DNA of 64,000 nucleotides from Pestalotiopsis fici W106-1 (Eukaryota; Ascomycota; Sordariomycetes; Amphisphaeriales; Sporocadaceae): contig NW_006917091.1 of assembly GCF_000516985.1 (NCBI RefSeq), forward strand, positions 3,059,022-3,123,021, in the 5' to 3' direction. The position numbers and the translations under genes are program-made. This document shows, piece by piece, positions 57,169 to 64,000 of this stretch; position 1 is the stretch's first letter; the number at the start of each line of letters is the position of its first letter. Under the pieces are notes generated by a model, which worked only from the letters and a program-made list of their open reading frames with translations, was not told where the DNA came from and did no database searches.

Positions 57169-58749
57169 CTTGATTTGCTATTTGGTGTAAACGTCGAGTA
57201 TTCTTTATTGAGTTTCGCAGTGTATTATCGAGAGTGCTCAATATGCTCTGTCTCGATGTGATGAATTGAAATTCAAACGACCAATACTCTTGACACGAAT
57301 ACATTCCATTTATATATCATCCTTTTTTTTTTTCAGGTCACACAGAACAGCAAAGAGGATAGGAAGAACTTTTGGATCATCAGCTCAGGCCAAAAGTCCT
57401 CCATGGTGGATTGAATTGTGCGCACTTTTCTGCCGATCAGCTTACTTGAAAGACACCCACCCGTCCGATCAGCTTACTTTTAAGACACCCGTCCGGGAGT
57501 TCTTTCTTTACTTCAACGTTCTCAAGTCGTACCTAGATTATCTGCATCAAATATGTGTCACTTGCTCTAAAACTTCACAACTTTGCTGTGTCCATTCTTT
57601 TCTGAGCTCGTACACTTGAATTTTGTATATTTCTCCCGCCTCGAAGTGCTCAATGTACTATTCCAGAAGTATATCCGACGCGAAAACCACCAAGACTCGC
57701 AGACATGTTGCCTTTCATGCGTACCAGAAAGCAAAAGCTTGGTGAGCCATGAGTGGCACAGGAGTGTTACTATTGTAGGCGATGCTTTGAGACACTCAGC
57801 TTATGCTCGTTTCAGTTCTCCGCTGACGGTAGCACAAATTTTAGTCTCCCTCTTGAGATTGGATTTGGGTATGGTGCCGATTAAACGGATGACGTGATTT
57901 TTGTTGCAACATCATTGAGAGACAGCTTAATGTCAGTCAATGATTCCCAGTTCCGGAGGCTACGACCCTCGAGTAAGCAACACGGCACTGCATCGTTCAG
58001 GAGTATGATTCCGGCAATGGTGAAAATCACCACGAATTTAGCAAGAAGTTGATAACGCATCCAGTAATGACTTCAAGCTCAATGGTTAAGCCCTGACACA
58101 ACCCCCTCCGATATGTATTCAAGCAGGATCGATTACGGACCGATCCATCACCTTCCAAGGCTCCGGTCGGCAGTACGAGCTTGCCGAGTTTTGGTCCTGA
58201 AGCGTAAAGCCTCATCGCAGATTCGAGCTGAGAAAACCCAAGACTTCCCGGACTTGGGTTCATGTAGGCCGCCAGGCACCGCACCAAAGATGTACAGCTT
58301 CGCCAGATCACACGGATGTGGTCTGGCCAGCTCGCGAGTCACGCGTCTTGTAGCTTCACACTTTGCACAGGGGCCAAGTTGCGATAGTAATACTAGCAAG
58401 AAGGGAGATGGCGTGTATCGCAGTTCTGTCCAAAGACCCACACTCTACATTCAAAAAACCACTTTGTGGGTAAGAATCAATCTCTATTTGGGCGGTAGAT
58501 CTCATATATAACAACTGGCAAAATTAGAAAGAAAGCAGAGCAAAAAAACATACAACACCGAGGATTCCCCAGTCGTCACCGACCTGAGTACTGATTCGGC
58601 CGTCACCAGTTTGACTAGGGCAGAGCGGACGGGATGCCGTATATTCTAGTGCGTATGGTCGTATGTGCTTGTACTGTTAAGCAGAATAGATTATATCCCA
58701 AGAGTCCAAGGCTGCCACGCTTATAGGTACTCTAGACAAACCTTTCGAC
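57169..58749. other. Gene-free region
   Basis: About 1.6 kb with only unsupported overlapping frames on both strands around 58113-58511. It carries a short tandem duplication at 57433-57494. Confidence 0.4.
57433..57494. repeat. Tandem duplication of about 32 bp
   Basis: Two adjacent units start CCGATCAGCTTACTT; the second lacks a few bases and ends GACACCCGTCCG. It looks like a simple local duplication. Confidence 0.7.
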
Positions 58750-60561
58750 CTAAATAACTGGCGCATCTGTAACTTTTACCATCATGCCTTCTTCGATCCA
58801 TAGCCCATAACTGTTTGTTCGCTGTATCGGGTTTATCGGGTTGATGAGCTCGAAATCAAAGTGACGGAAAAGCTTTGAAGACACGTCAGTAAACTTGAAC
58901 TTGACCACCCCGGAGTGGGAGGCAGGTAGGTTCAAACTTTTTTCTAGCGTCACCGGGCCTTCTTACCTCAAAGTATATCTTGGACAATTCCATAAAGGCA
59001 ACCGTCTTTCCTGCACACTGCCAACGACCATAGCCAAAGACAAGCTCGACATCTCGCTCCATCCGCAGTCTGATTGCCGCGTCTCCCAAGTTTTCCGCGT
59101 CCAAGAATCTCTCGGGCCGGAAACTGGCTGCATCGGCACCAAAGAGATCCGGGTTGAGTAGCATGGCCGAGACGTTGGTACCGACGCCTGTGCCGGGTGG
59201 GATAAACTTGCCGCAAATGTGCTCGCCTTCTTTCGAGGTAACGCGAGCGTGGATGCCGGGAGCTGGGGCGCGCATGCGTAGGCCTTCGAAAATCACTGCC
59301 TGTTGTTTCATCAATGTGTTTAGTAAACTTTCTATCTTGTCATGACCGTGGAGAAAATCAAGCTCACTCGTAAATAAGGCAAGACCATGGCTTCCTTTTG
59401 TGTAATTGGACAAGACGCGCTGCCCTGCAAGACTGCTTGTCGTACAGTGTTCTTGAGTGTCTGATAGACTCTTGGATTCGTCATCAGGTGGAGCATGGTG
59501 TAGTGGATGACACTGGATGTGGTGTCGGACCCGGTAGCAATCATGAACGTTGCCTCATCGCGACATTCTTCAAAGCTCATCCCGTGTCGCATAAAAGCGC
59601 CAAGCATATCCTTTTGCGCGTCGGCACTTTGCTCGAACCGCTTCGTAACCGATTCTCGAGCGATTCTGCAAGTATGAACACGGATCAGCTTCCCAACGTG
59701 ATGAATATGCAATCAGAGACTCATGCTTGGGTAGACGTACCGCCTAAGCAGCCCTACGCCCTGGCTATCATCTAAACGGGTCGTGTAACTCAATGTGAGA
59801 GAAATCGCATCATATAGCCACGAAGGAATATAAGACAAGAATGATCCAAAAGGTAGAAAACCTTGCAACTCGGTGATGAATCCCGACACATCTGCATCGT
59901 GTTGCAGACAGCCAAACGCTTCGCCGAATGCCACTTTGGTAATGACGTCCAACGTAAAGTAAGTCGAGAAATTGGCCATGTCCAATGGTCGAAACAAGCT
60001 CTTCTGCTGATCATTGACTTGATCCCCCGTGTTGCCCCCGGTTGAAGTAGAAAGGTATTTATGGCGTAAAAGGTCAATAGCGGCCTGGATCTGTTCATTG
60101 ATGCTGGTTTCGATGGACGGGGCTTCACGTCCGCTGTACCCGGCGGCTGCCTTGGACTTGTACTCATCGTGGGCTCTTGGATGCAACAGCGTAAACAGGG
60201 TGTCTATGCCAGCTTCGAATCTCGCTCGGCGATACCACTCGTCTTTCCAACATGTGCTGCGGGCGCTCGCCATTCGTCGAATCGTCTTTGGATCGCTAGT
60301 CGTAACCAGGTTGGGTGCAACCCGTACCAATTGCCCATATTTCTCGTCGAGATGGATCCACAAGTCGTTATTTTGTCCTTTGAGAGAGGTAAAGGCAAGC
60401 CAAAAAGATGATAGAGCTGCTTGAGAGGGACCTGGAATATGACGGAGACGATACCACGAGTGTAGATTAGTCCAGATACAAGCAATCAATCCGCACAACG
60501 CTATAGGCAGTACAAGCCTTTGCAGTAGACCATCATCAAGATTCATCATTGCAGCTTGCAT
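58750..60561 (-). CDS. Cytochrome P450 monooxygenase (pisatin-demethylase-like type)
   Basis: Four exons (60561-59741, 59665-59368, 59299-58967, 58872-58750) splice in phase to 524 residues. The N-terminal hydrophobic anchor (LVLPIALCGLIACIW) is followed by the proline-rich hinge HIPGPSQAAL. The I-helix is MIATGSDTTSS, the ExxR motif is FEGLRMRAP, the PERF-region is FRPERFLD and the haem loop is FGYGRWQCAGKTVAF. These place it with fungal P450s such as the pisatin demethylase and related detoxification or secondary-metabolite enzymes. It should be an ER-bound monooxygenase needing CPR. No biosynthetic core enzyme is adjacent, so detoxification of a plant or microbial compound is as likely as a biosynthetic role. 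The first 18 bases of open frame before the ATG use TTG and are not counted. Confidence 0.9.
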
Positions 60562-61434
60562 TCTACTATTCGTTGTCAATTTCTTGTTCTTTATTCGACA
60601 ATCCTAGTGACAAAAGTCAGGCTTTTCATTAAATATAAACTAGGGCTCAAGACCATCAAGACCGGCTATAATGATGTCGCATCTCGTCAATGATTGCCTT
60701 ACGGCACAAGCGTGTCAGTAGTGCGCACAGACGGGCCGGACAATTCGGACAAGTTGGGACCGGCGAACAAGGATGGACGACATGTATACTTGACTCCCTG
60801 TCGATATACTTGTGCAATGCGTATAGGCCCCTAAACCCCAATCAAAGGCTAAAACTTGGGTTGTTGGAGATTTGCTTATCTGCAGATCCCGCACAACTCG
60901 GCCAAGTGACTAGACTCCGCTGACTAATCCTTGGAGCTTGGAAAGGCCATCTCAATGGCGAAAGGGCGAGATCTCTTGTACACCTCGATCCACACGGAAT
61001 GCCACCAAAGATTCGTGCCCAACGTCATTGCACTCTGGCAAATCATGAATCTATGGTTGTATATGCTGGAACCAAAGTTTCATTCTAATAACAAATAAAC
61101 GTCATGACGATGATCTTGAACGACCGCGGACAGAACCCCATTAGAATATACACAATCTGAAAAAAAAGTATCTTCTTGAAACTGAATTTTTAAACAGCGC
61201 GAGCACTTGATGACCTGATGTGGCTAGGTTGTACTGATCCGCTGGTCGACAGCCTGATCTCTCAATGGTTGTTGGCTTTGAATTATATTACATGTCCAGG
61301 TATGTGAGTGGCTGTATTATGGGGCCAGCAGTGTGTTGGTAAGGAGAGCTGCACATATTGTCAGCAGCTTACTTATATGGCTGCTGTCCTTTGAAAGGAT
61401 TAGATAAAAACCAAAAGAAAAACAAAAAGAAATT
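60562..61434. other. Intergenic region
   Basis: It holds the promoter side of the P450 gene and the downstream flank of the Pol III gene, including a T5 tract on the minus strand (61424-61428) that can terminate RNA polymerase III. No coding sequence supported. Confidence 0.4.
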
Positions 61435-61542
61435 CCCAAACTCTGGGATTCGAACCCAGGTCTTCCATCCCCGAAAGGCCAGTTCCGGACCTATAGCCTT
61501 TCCTGGTGCCTACAGATATGCTACCACTACACCAAGTCGGGG
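61435..61542 (-). tRNA. tRNA-like Pol III gene, isotype uncertain (probably intron-containing)
   Basis: On the minus strand an A box (TGGTGTAGTGG) and a perfect B box (GGTTCGAATCC) are about 60 bases apart. The T arm is CTGGG-TTCGAAT-CCCAG. Acceptor ends CCCCGAC and GTTTGGG pair with one mismatch. A T5 terminator follows six bases after the 3' end. The 108-nt length exceeds an intronless tRNA; an inner hairpin (GAAAGGC/GCCTTTC) may be an intron or an extended variable arm. A CTGTAG loop would give a GTA (Tyr) anticodon, and tRNA-Tyr genes usually contain introns, but the anticodon stem pairs poorly. A tRNA pseudogene or a tRNA-derived SINE head is the alternative. Confidence 0.55.
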
Positions 61543-63147
61543 TTCATTATTAAAAGTCTCTTCTCAATCTTCACATAATGACTAAGAATCAAACCTTGCA
61601 GCCAAATTAATGACTAGAACAGACTGTAAAACCTTTTATGCATTATTTATTAGCTCAACCCAGAGCCCTATTCAAGGTGTTAACGTGCATTAGCTACAGC
61701 CATTTACCAGAGGAGGCTTGGAATACCATTCTTTTGCGCCAGTCTTCTGAAATCCTACATCATAACTGTTAAATGGTAGCACTACTAAGCAATGTTTCCC
61801 ATCTACCACCAAAGTACCACTGGTTTCATTCAGGATCACCGAGCCATTTATTGTCCCAGTAGCCTCTCATTTATGGACCAGCTGGTGGCACATTAGATTA
61901 CAATGACTTTATTCATTCAGCCCTAGAGAAACTATTATTGCCCCAGCGGTTTTTTGAACCGTACAGCGGGTGACGATAGTACTGCAAGATCCATTCGATC
62001 ACCAGTACCAGCACACTTCTGAACTGTTTCTGAGCCCGTGGCAGCAGTAAGAATACCCGCAGACCACCATACCATCACCACTTGCCGCCCATCACCTGTT
62101 TATAAGACAGCTTTGGGCTCTCACCTACATCAGCTTCGCTGGCTCCCTGGCCCCCAACCTCTACACCACCAAGCTTTATACTCCTACATGTTGCTTGCAA
62201 ATAGCCAATGTTACAATCACCATGATGGCCTCCCATTTTCAGCCTCCCGCCAGCCAACAGCAGATCAAATTGATTGAGAAGGAATTTGGCACTATCGATA
62301 TGGACTCGAGCAAGCTATCAGACGCCAGAAGCAGTCAACGCAAGTGCATCGACCGGCTCCGTCAGCAGCTCTCCGACCAAAGCAGGTCAACGATCTCAAG
62401 AACCTGGTCCACGAACAAAAGCAGACTATCGAGAGCTCTCGCAGCAGCTCCTATCATCCGTACTAGCCCGAATTTTCACGGTTAGACGGACCTAGCGATA
62501 GTGTTTCTCGTTGTTTGATACCAGGAACCCACCCTTTAAGCATAGTCGGCGCCAAAAGAAACGTCGTGGTCAACGCCATTCTTCCAAGCGCTCCCCGACT
62601 GTGGACAACCCCACCAACGGTTACATTCAGCAGCCTACTGCCACGGCCTGTAGTAATGTAGGTGGCAATGAACCTAAAAGTATAGCACCTTCCCGTTCAC
62701 CTATTACAGATAACATGTCCTACCTTGCAACGCTCCTTGCGCACGCCGCATAATATGCTGTCCAGTCCCCAAGAGGGATGTGGCGGGGCCAGGTCAGGGG
62801 CCCCCTCACCCTTGTCCCACCCCCAAACTGACCTTGGGTCCCCACAGCGTATGCACATCTTGGAGATCTTCGATCTTCCCAGGGACCTGGGTACCCTTGG
62901 AAAGCGATTTTGCCAATACATGATCTAGATGGACATATTGACCGCCCAGGACTGCTGGACTCCAGTCATAGCGCGTTGCAGGGAATCATTAGCAGCATCA
63001 GCAGCCCTAGGTACTCGGGCTCACTACACTGATATGTTTTCTCGAATATAAAAGCAGCCACTCGCCGCCCAAAATTCTTGTCCAAGTCATGCCTTTCATA
63101 GCACCAAGATCGTTGTCCTTATCACTCTCACCCTTCAATTACATATT
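61543..63147. other. Intergenic region, possible gene remnants
   Basis: About 1.6 kb. Short frames around 62223-62500 and 62511-62753 encode basic, Gln/Ser/Arg-rich stretches but have no start, splice or motif support. Around 62770-62850 the sequence is unusually C/G-rich. It may contain degraded retroelement or gene sequence; nothing is assigned. Confidence 0.3.
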
Positions 63148-64000
63148 ATGGACAGCAACCAGCACACAGCCGGCGCCATCCGCGTGCTGGAGCTAGGCAG
63201 GCAAATGTTTATGAATGAAGCTACTCGCGGCGACGACAATACACTGTGGGACACAATGGGAGCCTGTATCCGAGGACTGACCCGCCGATTTGCTTCCCGG
63301 TCAGGAGGTGACGACAGGCCCATGGAAGCCACCGTGGCGGAGTTGCATAACATCTGGTTCATGTTCACTCTGGCTGCCTCCAATATCGACGCAGATCATC
63401 CGGCACAGGACCGCCTCACCAGGACCATCCTCTGGGCACGGGAGACTGGCGTCTTGACTGCTACCAAAGGTGCTGCGACGGAAGCGATCACCACCTCTGA
63501 TGGACGGATCTGGGTGGATCTACCCTTTCTCGTCGACGACGTCCGCACTGCCTGGGAGAAGGCGATGATTTCGACAGAGGACGGGGCTGCAGCCAAGGCC
63601 CGCAACCTAGCCGCAGGTATCGCTCGCCTTGCCGGGCTTGGGCTTCGCAACGATGCATTCACAGCTTGCGGGCTGGACATAATCGAACGATCACTAGAAA
63701 AGGAGCCATCCGGGCCATTCACTCCTCTTCAGCTCCTTGCCATGGTCGAAGTCTGGTTACGCTACGCGGGGGACAAGCTCTTTACTCTCACTAGTGAGCA
63801 TCATACTTTTGGTACGCGCTGGGACGGGACTGAGACTGGGGCCTCCGTGACTGAAGCTGAGGATGATGATGCGAGAATAAATGTTCTCACCAGGGCAAGA
63901 GTTTTAACCTGGGACCGGCGGCTCCTAGAATTAAAATCCAACGATGATGCAGATGTTTCTGCTGCTGCTGAGCGTTGTCGACACATGATGCAGTGGTGCT
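63148..64000 (+). CDS. Uncharacterised fungal protein, 5' part (runs off the window)
   Basis: An open frame starts at the ATG at 63148 (after a CT-rich leader) and stays open for 284 codons to the window end. It begins MDSNQHTAGAIRVLELGRQM and is all-helical in appearance, with features such as VDLPFLVDDVRTAWEKAM, GIARLAGLGLRNDAFTACGL and LLAMVEVWLRYAGDKL. This has the style of fungal DUF3632-type proteins, but I cannot confirm that family. No signal peptide or membrane segment is visible. Opposite-strand frames over the same bases are shadows. Confidence 0.72.
   Translation, partial: MDSNQHTAGAIRVLELGRQMFMNEATRGDDNTLWDTMGACIRGLTRRFASRSGGDDRPMEATVAELHNIWFMFTLAASNIDADHPAQDRLTRTILWARETGVLTATKGAATEAITTSDGRIWVDLPFLVDDVRTAWEKAMISTEDGAAAKARNLAAGIARLAGLGLRNDAFTACGLDIIERSLEKEPSGPFTPLQLLAMVEVWLRYAGDKLFTLTSEHHTFGTRWDGTETGASVTEAEDDDARINVLTRARVLTWDRRLLELKSNDDADVSAAAERCRHMMQWC

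Noticed and set aside
58113..58511. 132-codon plus-strand frame with an overlapping 97-codon minus-strand frame
   Set aside because: Neither has recognisable domains, splice signals or a signal peptide, and the mutual overlap suggests chance.
1..64000. CRISPR arrays, bacterial operons, Shine-Dalgarno sites and rho-independent terminators
   Set aside because: The DNA is eukaryotic; no arrays of regularly spaced repeats were seen, and the toxin-type genes follow fungal gene structure.

Overview
The window is nuclear DNA from a filamentous ascomycete (Pezizomycotina, most likely a Sordariomycete). The evidence is many short introns with GTAAGT/GTATGT-type donors and CTAAC/CTGAC-like branch points, together with fungus-typical families: Zn2Cys6 regulator, Fung_rhodopsin membrane protein, HET domain, HeLo-like/ankyrin protein, two P450s and GH115. 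All assignments are by reading motifs and splice sites; no database search was possible.

Layout: 0-2 kb, the 3' part of a gene entering from the left. 2.6-3.6 kb, a WrbA/Pst2-type flavodoxin quinone reductase whose TGA stop sits in a TGA-CTA context and is followed by 59 in-frame codons ending in a CaaX box. 4.3-6.0 kb, a broken AT-hook gene. 7.2-15.4 kb, a Zn2Cys6 factor, a GFA-domain enzyme, a P450 and a rhodopsin-like membrane protein.

16.4-37.9 kb is the most striking part, a Tc (ABC) toxin-type locus. It holds a 2,484-residue TcB-TcC fusion (SpvB + FG-GAP + RHS) with no intron, a 959-residue five-exon gene of unknown function, and, divergently, a TcA-like gene of about 3,044 residues carrying one 68-nt spliceosomal intron. 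TcA-like proteins form the pore and translocation channel, and TcB-TcC forms the cocoon with a variable C-terminal cargo. Both large components being adjacent, full-length and adapted to a fungal genome suggests an ancient acquisition from bacteria that is still maintained. The third gene shares the divergent promoter with TcA and is a candidate new component.

38.7-46 kb holds a short-chain dehydrogenase, a secreted GH115 alpha-glucuronidase and a secreted SGNH esterase. 48-56 kb holds two self/non-self type genes, a HET protein and a HeLo-like/ankyrin protein; the second is interrupted by an in-frame TAG and flanked by roughly 148-bp direct repeats. 56.8-64 kb holds a small secreted cysteine-rich protein, a second P450, a tRNA-like Pol III gene, and an uncharacterised gene leaving the window on the right. 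Several stretches of 0.7-2.3 kb between genes show no coding evidence.
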